Assembly: GCA_026874595.1 (NCBI GenBank)
Contig: CM049319.1
Span: 67,051,917 to 67,115,916 of the forward strand
Reading direction: 5' to 3'
Length of the DNA: 64,000 nt
From: Sipunculus nudus
Taxonomy: Eukaryota > Annelida > Sipuncula > Golfingiida > Sipunculidae
How positions within the stretch are numbered: the first letter of the stretch is position 1; every line of letters starts with the position of its first letter. Below are positions 11,032 through 20,527 of this stretch, piece by piece. The notes beneath the pieces were generated by a model. The model searched no databases. It was given only the letters and a program-made list of their open reading frames with translations, and was not told the origin of the DNA. The translations under genes were made by a program, and so were the position numbers.

Positions 11032-12905
11032 AGTTCATAATACTGTAGGTTCATCTGAAAACGTGTCATTCATAAAGAAATACATTGCCGTTTACATATA
11101 AGGCTACAACGATACACGATGCGATGCAATACACCTTTTGCAGGTTCCTCTGCGTTTTTCATGTTAGCCAGGCCGTTGTTTCTACATATCAAGTAATGAG
11201 TAATATAAAATACCCGTGTGCTAGATGGGCATATATCGTCAATCGTATCGATAAAGTAATTAAGGATTATTATTATTGTTACATGTATTTGTTTATTATG
11301 CGCAGGATTTTACATAGCTTAAAATATGCTTGACATTCTGATTCGTGTTGGGCGCAAGCTCTGTGCGTTGCTATGGGAACCGCACTTGTGAACTCTGGCT
11401 TGCTCGCAGAGTGTAAACACACAGCGCGTTCGTTGTGTTCTAAAAGCTTCGAGTCTGTTCTTTGGAATTTCTCCGTGCCTACAACTTTCTTGACCTCGGG
11501 TGAAAAAGCTATAAATAGTTGCTGTGTTTAGAGCCGGGGGGGGGGGGGGGGGGATACCAGCGGGCACTAAAGGGTGCGACTTTCTCGTCAGTCTTGGGAC
11601 CAACTCCGATAATTGCATAGTTACAGATATTCTGCGGACTTTATACATACTTTATTCAGATTTTATACAGGTTTGCCTTTGGTTTGCCTTTGGGATTAAA
11701 CCTGAACTTTACTTCTGAATTACAACAGATTGTCTTCGAGATTTAATTTGACTATTCACCGGGAAGATTTACTTGTTAACTGTTCACGTTGATTATTTGT
11801 GCTTAAAGACTCTTGTTGGACTCTGAAAGTTGCGGTATCAAGAGATCAGAGCCTAGGATCCGAACTCTGGTGATGTGCATTTTTATTATTGTTATGTTTT
11901 CAATACTGTGTAATTGTATTGATTTAGTGTATTGTAATGTTCGGATTGTTCTAAGAATAAATTATAATTATTTGTTAACAAAAAAACCCCACTAATTTCT
12001 TTATTCGTTCCCCTAGACATTTAACGCTGCCTATTGTTGCTAAATCTGTTTTTTTTCTCCGTAACAAAAATTTATGCTCGTCACGATTACGTGATCTGTT
12101 ATTAGGTTCCGTAACATTATATTGTACGATATTATATTACATTTTATCATTCATTTAGTAGTTTTTTCTAATCTCTTAAGAATAAACAGTGATGGACATT
12201 TAAGGTTATCACCTCAGACACGTATACCATTCTTGCCCTGTTTATTGGAGCAAAGGTCAATGGAAGAACATCTGAATATGAATAAATAACAGAAATATAA
12301 TAAATTGAGTTGTCTTAATATTTCAAAGAAATTCTATTTTTATGTTACTCTTGAATTTGTCATAAACGTTACAAAATATTCGCATGCTCGGCGACATTTC
12401 AAGAAAATTAAATGTCACTTCGAAAATACCTGCCCATCTAAAACCTATTTTAGGGTATGAGCTATCACTCCTGAAAAGTTCATGATCAGTTTCTAATTGT
12501 ATCCTGATGAAAAGTTGAACGGGTCGTTCATGGAAGCCATTATACATTTATACGACATACATTTACAGAATAAATACATTTCATAAATATAGTATCACAT
12601 GGATTATACATACTAGTATATGTTTTTCACACATACCTTTTCGTAGGGATCGTCCTCAGACGAAGAGCACGTGGTGTTGCTGGTGTAGTTGTTGAAGATG
12701 TGTTCGTGTTTGTTCATACAGACAATGGCCAGGCTCATGTTAACTCTCATTACCAACAGAAATATACTCCCAAGGAGACCCAGAACACCAACACCCAGGC
12801 GCCACGAGGGGAGGAGCGGTGCTAGAACGACATCGTGCCAAGTTCGTATATAACAGGTGTATATTTAAGGCTTATGCAATCATAAGAAGGCTTATTGTTT
12901 ATTAC

Positions 12906-12958
<53 letters not shown>

Positions 12959-13807
12959 AAAAGTCTGTTTCACAATTATGAGACGTGAAGCAAAAATTAT
13001 TTTATATCGATTCAGTCTAAAAGTGAATTTGCACGTAAACAAACATTTTATTTTTGTATGAATCTGTTAAACTGATTTTCACGCCATAGGACACAATAGA
13101 GGGTCTACGACATATGAAACTTGTCTTAATTGGTAATGATTTACCCAGGGTTAATTAGAATATGTGGGTGCAACAAAAATGCGTGTATGTAACGAGGTGG
13201 TTTTATTAGTAAAGGCTGCACATGTATCTATATATGCTGTGCATATATACGTTTGTACACTTCGTGTTTATAGTGTACATGGAATTTGTACTGAGCAACT
13301 TATCTTTTGTGTAATATTATAAAAGGAAAGATCTCGGCTCAGTGGAGGAAATAAAGGTTACGACAACAACAACAACAATCAGTCTAATAAATCACTGATT
13401 TTTCAGTCAATTGTAAAGTGCCTGGACATTTCAGTCATTTCATAAATTACCTGACTGATCTCAATGCGTTTTTCTTTGATACTGAGAAGTCTAGAAACGG
13501 GGCCCAGATAGCAAACACTTAACTCTAAATCCCATCCAGTATATATGAGATAGGTACTTAAATATCTATTGACCCCATTCAATACCCCTTTAAAGGACTC
13601 GAGCGACCTGGACTCGGACTTTCACCTGGGCTGGGATAGCGTGGACCATCATACAACACTGCTTTCAAGGGAGATGCACAAGTTCCATGTCCGATTTTTT
13701 TGCATATTACAACTCTTCGTTATATGATTACTTGAAAGAGGTAAGGTTATGTTATCCTTGCCTGTCTTCTCATAACGTTCCTTTGCCGTCTTCTTGTCGT
13801 TTTCCAT
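7390..13807 (-). CDS. SLC17-type organic anion transporter gene (5' part, five exons)
   Basis: Five minus-strand exons: 13807-13732, 12821-12637, 9423-9187, 8678-8591 and 7485-7390. They join with matching phases (1, 0, 0, 1, then 1 open) into 227 codons. The product resembles the N-terminal half of SLC17 carriers (sialin, NPT-type and vesicular transporters), 12-helix MFS proteins that move organic anions or phosphate. Visible hallmarks are a first helix ending MRVNMSLAIVCM, a loop with N-glycosylation sequons NYT and NTT, then SSFSVGYGVTQIPAG and GRFGGK (helix 2 and its loop), VRALIGLG, FPAFFSLLSAWALP, and NGWPLIFYTFG. The C-terminal half is not identified. Exact substrate cannot be told from this part. 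Introns contain a SINE, a MITE, a solo LTR in antisense and a minisatellite. Confidence 0.88.
7650..8380. repeat. 33-bp minisatellite, about 22 units
   Basis: Unit GATGCCTGTAGCCGATGACA plus TACACAAAATATT (33 bp). The core at 7862-8320 is almost uniform, and both edges hold older, diverged units with length changes. Because 33 is divisible by 3 and the unit has few stops, several frames on both strands stay open for over 100 codons. These are artefacts. The array lies inside the SLC17-like intron 8590-7486. Confidence 0.95.
8511..8556. repeat. (TA)n microsatellite
   Basis: About 23 TA units, in the same transporter intron as the 33-bp minisatellite. Confidence 0.97.
8591..8678 (-). CDS. SLC17-like gene, exon with the FPA...W.P segment
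   Basis: Acceptor CATTTTCAG|GGC and donor TCAGTG|GTAAGT. It encodes GLYFPAFFSLLSAWALPGE..., the equivalent of the family's GVTFPA..W..W.PP.ER region. It enters in phase 0 and leaves in phase 1. Confidence 0.88.
9187..9423 (-). CDS. SLC17-like gene, exon with helices 2-3
   Basis: Acceptor CTTCCTACAG|GCG and donor GGGTCG|GTAAGT, phase 0 at both ends, 79 codons. It contains TQIPAGMLAGRFGGK, the loop signature that follows helix 2 in SLC17 and related MFS carriers, and then a helix ending LTPLATRVSP. Confidence 0.92.
9723..9955 (-). mobile_element. tRNA-derived SINE
   Basis: On the minus strand it reads GTGCCCTGACAGCTAAGTTG ... GGCGCCCTGGGTTCAATTCC, then a body with GGGTCCTCCGATTTCCTCC. GGTTCAATTCC is a good RNA polymerase III B box (GGTTCRANNCC). 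The D-arm-like part before it is decayed. It is inserted in the SLC17-like intron in the gene's own orientation. Confidence 0.7.
10691..10800. mobile_element. hAT-like MITE (hairpin with 8-bp target duplication)
   Basis: Arms TAGACTGGTACCCTGCTCTA... (10692-10729) and its reverse complement (10763-10800) are nearly perfect over about 37 bp, with a spacer of about 33 bp. The direct repeat CCAAATAT lies at 10683-10690 and again at 10801-10808, i.e. an 8-bp duplication as made by hAT transposases. There is no coding capacity. Confidence 0.8.
10970..11027. repeat. (TA)n microsatellite
   Basis: About 29 AT units within the transporter intron. Confidence 0.97.
11510..11515 (+). promoter_or_regulatory. 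TATA box of the solo LTR
   Basis: TATAAATAG about 230 bp into the LTR and just upstream of the conserved GTGTTTAGAGCCGG, a plausible start of R. The copy at 46462 has TATAAAAG at the matching place. Confidence 0.55.
11956..11961 (+). terminator. Poly(A) signal of the solo LTR
   Basis: AATAAA in TTCTAAGAATAAAT. The same hexamer stands at 47150-47155 in the second full copy. Confidence 0.55.
12637..12821 (-). CDS. SLC17-like gene, exon with first membrane helix
   Basis: Acceptor TTCTAG|CA and donor AAAAG|GTATGTG. It encodes a PLLPSW-type start, a hydrophobic helix and the family motif RVNMS. A luminal/extracellular loop follows, with two N-glycosylation sequons and a Cys, ending DDPYEK. The acceptor lacks a good pyrimidine tract, so its exact base is the weakest boundary of this exon. 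Confidence 0.85.
12910..12956. repeat. (TA)n microsatellite
   Basis: About 23 TA units in the first transporter intron. Confidence 0.97.
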
Positions 13808-13809
13808 TA
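13732..13809 (-). CDS. SLC17-like gene, exon with start codon
   Basis: The ATG is at 13807-13805, preceded by TTTCCAG|TA, so an upstream untranslated exon is likely. It encodes a polar N-terminus (MENDKKTAKERYEKTG...) and ends after one base of a codon at the donor GTAATC (13731). That phase fits the acceptor at 12822. The start and this exon are less certain than the transmembrane exons because there is no conserved motif. Confidence 0.6.
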
Positions 13810-13952
13810 CTGGAAATAAAGAAAATTAAGATTATCTAAAATAGATTGTTCAACAGTGACGTCATTTGTTGATAGCATAATCTTCGTGTGTTCTTGGTAC
13901 AGTTACCTCATCGGAGGATTTGGCCAAGTCACTAGCACGTCGGTGACAGGTA

Positions 13953-14031
13953 TACTGTATGATACGAATGGTGTCACGACTTGCAGCTCTTCTGGAGCCA
14001 CTGACACCATATTTGCCGTATCATACAGCGA
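13953..14031. repeat. Imperfect inverted repeat
   Basis: CTGTATGATACGAATGGTGTCA pairs with TGACACCATATTTGCCGTATCATACAG, arms about 22-27 bp around about 30 bp, with one unequal bulge. Could be a small MITE; no target duplication identified. It lies just upstream of the transporter's first coding exon. Confidence 0.5.
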
Positions 14032-14039
14032 CGCTGGCA

Positions 14040-15900
14040 ATGAACATGTTAAAATGAACGCTTATCAATGATCTCTCATACATCTGGTAACAAAGTGGAC
14101 GCGCACTGCACGTGAATTTTTAATAAAAAAATGTGTTTACGGCAGGATGTATAGAATTTTGTAACAAAGGACCAATTAAATGTTTTCAGAGAAGCCTCTC
14201 AAATTCTGTAGCGGAGAACCAATGAAAATCTATACAAGGCAGGATCTAGACATCTTGGCCGTTGGGCAAATAAAAAATCTATAACCAAAACCGACAGACT
14301 CGGGAAAAGAAACCGGCATTATTTCACATGTACCATTTATTACTCACACACCTTAGTGAGGTATTTCACATTTCAAAAACTGGGAATTATAGAAGTTAAA
14401 CTGAGAGTGTCAGACGGACCCCTTAGTTTTTTTTTAATCCAGTGAAATCGTGATGAATTTATTGTACAATAGGCTATGAGTATAGTCCAGAGGTCAAGCA
14501 GCTGTTCTATTAGGAAATGGCATCACGGGTGCGCACTAGCACCAATGGATCTATTACCTTAGCAAACATAATGAAAAAAAAAAGACATTAAGAGCGATCT
14601 TATTTATTTTGGCTTTTACCAACTTTTGTACTTTCATAAATACTTCGACAACTAGCGGTAGACTCATAAATTCGATTTGCGACCCGTGACTTTCGATGTA
14701 CACAAAATGGCAGGCACCATGAGCGGCTTGGAGAAACTGGGAAAATAAATCTGTTAGGGTCATCGTGCAGGGGAACATCTATCTGCTTAGAGGGTTTGAT
14801 AAGGGGGCGTGTAGCGGCCCGTGTTACATGAACCTTTTTTGGCCAACGGCGTAATCCTAACATTGTATAGTAGAATGTAGCAACGTGTGCCATGGAGTGC
14901 AGCGCCCCCATTCTCAGCTTTCTTGCCATCCCTTTCAGAGTCCGTCTCTGTATAGTCTGCATACTACCTTTATCATGTGAATCATTGCATTCCACTCACG
15001 TTGAATCCAGCCTGCCTGGTCGTATTTACATCATATCGATTCACTCTGATTGGCACGGTGTCAAAGTACATATTTGCTGTACGCATCACACTTGTGAATT
15101 TATGCTGTGATTAGTAAGAGATCAGATGATATATTATATAACAGTATCCGTGACCTTAGGTGTGATTGTATATTGGTGTCTAGATAAAACTCATACTTAC
15201 ACCAACATTGTACTTGTACTATAGTACACATTTTTTAATCATTATATTATACTTGTACATAGCGTTTGTAAGCACATGCAGTCCAAAAGTACAATTTAAA
15301 TACCGGCGAAGTTAAGGTATTTTTTTTCAATATATCTACTTACCATAAAAACTACAATAGGAAACTCAAAAAATTTACAGAATGCCTCAGCAAAATGATT
15401 GACAGACAGATCAAAAAACACAATCGATGGAAAAATAGGCCTACCAGACTGTAATTTTGCAAAATATGTTATTTTCGGTTTGTGTTTAAATCTAATTTAG
15501 TCAATTAAATTAAATAAATGAACTTTCACTCAAGAACAGGCCAATTGCATTTGTAATCGATATCAGTGCCATATGGCGTTATAAGATTATCAGCTCCTGT
15601 TTTCTTAATGTACTGCGCGGACACAGATGGCGTCAGCTGGTCTGTTGAGTTCTTATATTTGGTGACGCATGTTGAATCATTATACATGAAGTCTGAAACA
15701 CATGTTCGAGTATATAACCGAAGAATCGTTCATGTTTGAAACAGTGGTCATCGCGTTCCGTTTATCGCATCCGTTCATCGTATGCGATTAAAGGTGTTAA
15801 GGACAATATGACAGCTTAAATATATTTTTTTAAATTATGATTAATAAAGGGTTTTCCCCATAGGATTTCTTTTACCGGATGCGACGTTTAACGGATGCGT
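14040..15900. other. Non-coding stretch, nothing assignable
   Basis: The overlapping minus-strand frames at 14554-14995 look mildly protein-like, but I recognise no domain and see no convincing splice pair. Confidence 0.4.
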
Positions 15901-16104
15901 TCATCGCAAAAATCGGGCAGTGTTCAGTGTGCTAAGCGGATCGGCTGAACTCAACTGATTATCAATACCAGAGGTATGTCTGTCCAGCTCAACTGGGATT
16001 ATATAATATTTCTTAATTCGGCCTTGGAGTGATTTCCTGTCGTTGTCGGACATAACGCCAGGTGCCACTCCAATAAATGACGTCACTGCCACAAATGATA
16101 CGGT
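15901..16104 (-). CDS. Possible terminal exon, unknown product
   Basis: On the minus strand a strong acceptor (ten T's then GCACGCAG|ACC) is followed by 67 open codons (TVSFVAVTSFIGVAPG ... TARFLR) and a stop. A short hydrophobic start is followed by a polar tail. I recognise no domain and found no partner exon, so this may be chance. Confidence 0.2.
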   Translation of the reverse strand, partial: TVSFVAVTSFIGVAPGVMSDNDRKSLQGRIKKYYIIPVELDRHTSGIDNQLSSADPLSTLNTARFLR

Positions 16105-16121
16105 CTGCGTGCAAAAAAAAA

Positions 16122-17842
16122 ATGTTGTTGGACTTTTGAACATTAAATGTTATCCCTTAATTGCCAAGCAGGTAATAGTATATATGGAAGCAATTCCGTT
16201 ATATGAACTTTGAAGGATTTTAACTGATTTACAAAGTGTTTCGATTGGAATGTTATAACCAAACATTTATACGCTCACACATATGTTCAAATAACTTTGA
16301 CCTGATTGTAGTGTTTTAGTGCCATATTCAGTTAAATTCCTCAAAGTAGGGAAGACTAAGGTCAACCTTTCTCATAGTTGACAGCTTTTTCTATGATTTA
16401 AATATTTTTTTCAAATACAATTTACCAGGAGAGATGTTTTTATTTGATTGTTTTTGCAACTTCTAATAAGAAATCATGCGAAAGATGAAAGGCCAATTCA
16501 GTTTAATCAGTTAATGCTGTTAAATTTAAAAATATTGTATTAAAATGTTGAATCACAATCTCACTATCTTTTGTGTATAATCTCATTCATCGGTCATTTC
16601 TGGTTTAAGACGGAATTAAAAAAAGACTTAAATCAAACATAGATACCTCCAATGTGACTCCAAAAACTGGAGCCTTTGACCTGCGATTTTAACTGATGTT
16701 AATTATAAAGGATTTAAACCGAGTTGGGAATGGAAGTGTTTGTCCAAATACGTTGAAGTTTCTTACGAATTTTGAATTGGAACTAAACTGTAATTGAAAA
16801 ATCGGAATCAGCATGTGATAAAATCAAAGAATTTTTGTCTCTTAAAAGCCAAGATTACTTTCCGTTAACACAACAATAGTTTTCAGTAGCTTTGTTGCTT
16901 ACCCGCCACTTCATAAAATATATTATCAAACAAAATTATGTTCAGTATATATTATTGATTTTAAATGACAGCTTTTCTATATACACCATATATTTACATT
17001 GTAGGGTAAATATTTCTCTCTTTTTTTTTTGCATTCTTACCAAATTTTAAATGGGTTACGTCGAGGGTTTGCATCGAATTACTGAAAAGGTTTAAAAAAT
17101 TAAAATTATACAAGTTTTGACAATCTAACTTGATGCTCGATGAGCAAAACAAACAATTCAAATATTATGAATGTTTAATGGCGAAAAAAATGTCATCACA
17201 CCCATACAGGAATTATTGGCTGAATAAACAGTCAAATATTTCTGAGTTATTTTACAAAATTAAGCATTTCTTAAAAAGAAACATTTACTTTTTTACGTCA
17301 GTTTATAATGGGTGTACATGTTGCTTAAGAAATTCCAGACAACTGAGAACTTTAGGTGTCGATCCGGACCACCGAAGTGGACTTTTAATCAATAAAAAGT
17401 TAAACCAGAATGTTAACTCCTTTTTTTGAGGCCTTTGATCTTCTGTTCGTGGTGAATGTACCCTTAGTGACAAACACTTACCGTTAAAAGACTTAAATCC
17501 ATACCTGCTTTCTGTATAGAGTATATCCCCTTCGAATAAACGACCGCAGCTGCGTTTGAGTTCAATACGTAGGTAATATCGTATTTCAGCACCGGGTGTT
17601 CTTGAGGCTTACAGTGTAATTTCTGACATGATGAATGGGACAAGCAGTATATGTTATGCTATATATCATTAGTTCCGTCGGTGAACAAATCGATTTCCTG
17701 TATTGAACTCTGTCACCAGTAAGCCACGGATATATCAGTTCAAACATGTGAGTGCTAAGGTTAGTATGTTACATATACGTAACCTACTCACGTACTTTCC
17801 TACTTTCATGTCATACAATCATCTGAAAGACCGCTTTCTCCC

Positions 17843-17888
<46 letters not shown>

Positions 17889-19377
17889 ACTAATACCTAT
17901 GGATGGATCTAGCTCGATCCGGACAAAGTAAGTGAACAATGATGTAGAAAAAAATACAAACAAAAAAAATGCCCACATATTGCTATCCAAATTACCTCCA
18001 AAGTTTAATGGATTGGTTTTTGGGTGTAATCATGATCTCCTAGAAAATTGCATCAAATATAATTGATACATTTCGTTTTGATATTTTTTAAAAGCTGCCC
18101 AACCCAAACCAAATAGCCAAACATGATTTAAACATTTTCCTTTACGGATTTGGTGCTATAAATTCCTCAAATGATACTGTTAATCAGGATCCACGAAAAT
18201 TTAAAGGAGATAGCCACCGACTCAACTCATCATTAAAGATATTTTTAAAGATTTTTTTTAAAAACTAGGTAGCTCTCGACGATCTGATAACTGATTGGTT
18301 GTATATCGATCTTAGCGCTCTAAGCAATCTATCAGAAAAGTTTTCAGTGTTCATCTTAAAAGATGAAATTATTTCATGAGCGGCACATGCATGCGCGAAG
18401 AAAAATTACATATTGCATGTCATTATACTGACTGCATTAATATGCATAAAAATGCTTAAGACGATACATGCTTTTTTATTGTGTTTATATTTCACAATTC
18501 ATGTCTCTTAGCTGAGTCTCTGATTCACATGTTTTCCCTCTATTAAAACATATACAGCAAGTGCCCTAGTTTTATCTAATAGAGGGTAAAATCTTGAGTG
18601 ATCGTCAAGTCATTGACCATCTGTGAGCATGTCAATCGATACCAAACAAGGCTAGTGTATATACAAGGAGGAACGCATGTCTGGCAGCGTGACCTATGAT
18701 GTACATTTCATAACACGGCATCTAAATTGACCCCGGGAATACAGGATGTTGGAGAAAAATGATTTTATATAAATGTCAAGTTAAAATTGTTTATCAAAAT
18801 GATATATGCATAATATCCAATTTACAGAGCACAATCTATTCTTATGCATGACAGGGGGAGGGTTTGGGGGTCTACATTTTTTAGACTATTTTTATACATG
18901 ACACCCGTTGACCCCTCACTGCAAAAAAATCCTATATCCGCGCCTGATGTACCAAGAACGAGTGGGGTTATGACAATGGTATGACTGTTACTTGTGTGAG
19001 GATGGTGATTCATAACCACAACAAGTGGAACATGTTAAATTACATGTATAGATGTGCGTTCCACCTCCGGCCTGATAAAGGGCCAAATAAGGATTTTCTT
19101 TTCACTTTTAAGGGCACTGCTTGTTAATAGCAGAAATCCATGTTAGATCAATCAGCCATACGGTGAAGAAAAAAATGTGTGGGTGGATGCCACCTGAAAT
19201 TTTGAATTTCACGGTCATTTTCAAGGTGAAACCGTAATTCTCTATATGCCTCGCCGATGGTGGTGCCACGAAAGAAACCGGGAAGTATTCGCCTATTACC
19301 AGAAATAAAATAGGAAAAACTAGGACGGCTTTGTTTCCATTACCAAGAAGTATTGAATCTTTGGAACACAAAGGTCT
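16122..19377. other. Non-coding stretch
   Basis: No recognisable exon. It includes a fragment at about 18893-18950 that on the minus strand reads CAGGCGCGGATATAGGATT, resembling the end of the GCGGATCCAGG dispersed repeat, and the microsatellite listed separately. Confidence 0.4.
17838..17890. repeat. (CT)n(CA)n compound microsatellite
   Basis: About 13 CT units run directly into about 13 CA units. Confidence 0.97.
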
Positions 19378-19490
19378 CTATTACTTTAGATCAAGCAACA
19401 GCATATGCTCAGGTTGAAGTACCTCCTGTGGATCGTCATGCTGGATTATACGAACACATTAGAATGCCGTTTGGGTTAGTCTCGGTATAA
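19378..19490 (+). pseudogene. Ty3/gypsy reverse transcriptase fragment
   Basis: In the plus frame it reads ITLDQATAYAQVEVPPVDRH then AGLYEHIRMPFGLVSV. This matches the RT block usually read as LDL.SGY.QI.V ... G.YEF.RMPFGL.NAP. It is only about 36 codons, followed at once by a stop, with no other pol part nearby. It is in the opposite orientation to the gypsy relic at 42746-45130. Confidence 0.65.
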
Positions 19491-20011
19491 AAAAATTATT
19501 TGGCATGAAATTGTCCTTATGTCTATTAATTGTGCAACCGGTTCTCATTCATGTTTCATTTTAACTAGTAATATGATGATAATGATGTTGCTGATTAATC
19601 ATTCATTTTTTACTGTGTAATCAGATTGTTAATAGTGATAAAATGTTAAAAAATATAATTAATATTGATAGAAATTATAAACACCAACATCATCGCAACC
19701 AGTTATCTTGGTCCGACCTTCCTTCTACCAAGGTGCCGGCTTCCAGATCCAAACAGGCCATTGTAAAGGCAGGATTCTAGATTCATTATCGGTTCCATTA
19801 TATGAGTGTGCAATGAAATGTAATCTAAACTGAAGTTGCAAGCACTTCACCCACACGTTGAAAGAGTCAACAACAGCTGAGAATTGTTGGCTCCACGAGT
19901 GGAGTTGTGGGTCCTTAGTGTATAAAAATGCAGATTTCAAAACATTTTCTAAATGTGAGACCTATTTGAATTTAGAATATCGAAAGATACATGTATATGT
20001 ATATATACATT

Positions 20012-20012
20012 G

Positions 20013-20056
<44 letters not shown>
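20012..20056. repeat. (TA)n(TG)n microsatellite
   Basis: A short TA run passing into about 15 TG units. Confidence 0.95.
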
Positions 20057-20065
<9 letters not shown>

Positions 20066-20237
20066 TTATAATTGATTTGCCTGTATCATTACATAGTATC
20101 TCCGATATCTAAAGACTTGTATAATAATTTTTGTAACAATAAATCTGAAATATTGAGAAGGAAATTCGTTTAATGTCACATTATTCTTTTACGCTTTATT
20201 TCTGTTACGGTATGTAGCTACAAAAGATCTTTTTTAG

Positions 20238-20527
20238 CTTTTCGACTTTTCAACCTGAAAATGATGGAGGGACCAAGAGGAAGCTACAGCGTACTACCAT
20301 GTGACCGCCACGCCATCTGTGAAAGCGAAGGAGCTGTGACGTCATCCAAAGAAGAACTGTACAGAGCTTACAGGTTTGGTTACGACAGGTTTGCGTGTGG
20401 TCTAGCGCAGGAGGGCTTAACTTGGATTATCAATCAGACACCTAACATTATGTGCTATGGTAAAACAGGTGTGGTATCGTGCCATGACCGTCTAATGGCT
20501 CCGTCAAATGTTTACTGTTCTCAGTAA
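20238..20527 (+). CDS. Terminal exon with a Link-like cysteine-rich domain
   Basis: Open from a pyrimidine-rich acceptor (TCTTTTTTAG, 20237) to TAA at 20525. The domain runs from GSYSVLPCDRHAIC through SSKEELYRAYRFGYDRFACG, a GL.W.I strand, CYGKTGVVSC and SNVYCSQ at the C-terminus, with six cysteines. The order (A..+EL..A+..G++.C..G, then P...C.G.TGV, then YC) is that of Link (hyaluronan-binding, Xlink) domains. The first Cys pair and the tail differ, so binding is not implied. Upstream exons were not found. If the ATG at 20261 were the true start, it would be a small single-exon protein. Confidence 0.55.

Larger units (their letters stand above)
11277..12116 (+). mobile_element. Solo LTR, ~840-bp family (complete)
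   Basis: It starts TGTTACATG and ends TTCCGTAACA: TG...CA ends with a 6-bp inverted repeat. It is flanked by TTAT on both sides (11273-11276 and 12117-12120), a 4-bp target duplication. Homologous copies lie at 46462-47313 (full), 49104-49603 (5' part) and 41012-41207 (3' part). It holds a TATA box and a poly(A) signal arranged as U3-R-U5 and a poly(G) run at about 11537-11554. No internal retroelement sequence adjoins it, so it is probably a recombined solo LTR. It lies antisense to the SLC17-like gene. Confidence 0.85.

Noticed and set aside
14554-14995. Two overlapping minus-strand frames (74 and 131 codons)
   Set aside because: No domain, no splice partners of quality, and the frames contradict each other.
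19725-20112. Facing frames on both strands near 19.7-20.1 kb as exons of the Link-domain gene
   Set aside because: The plus frame runs into a (TA)/(TG) microsatellite and the minus frame has no family motif. I could not find a donor joining either to 20238.
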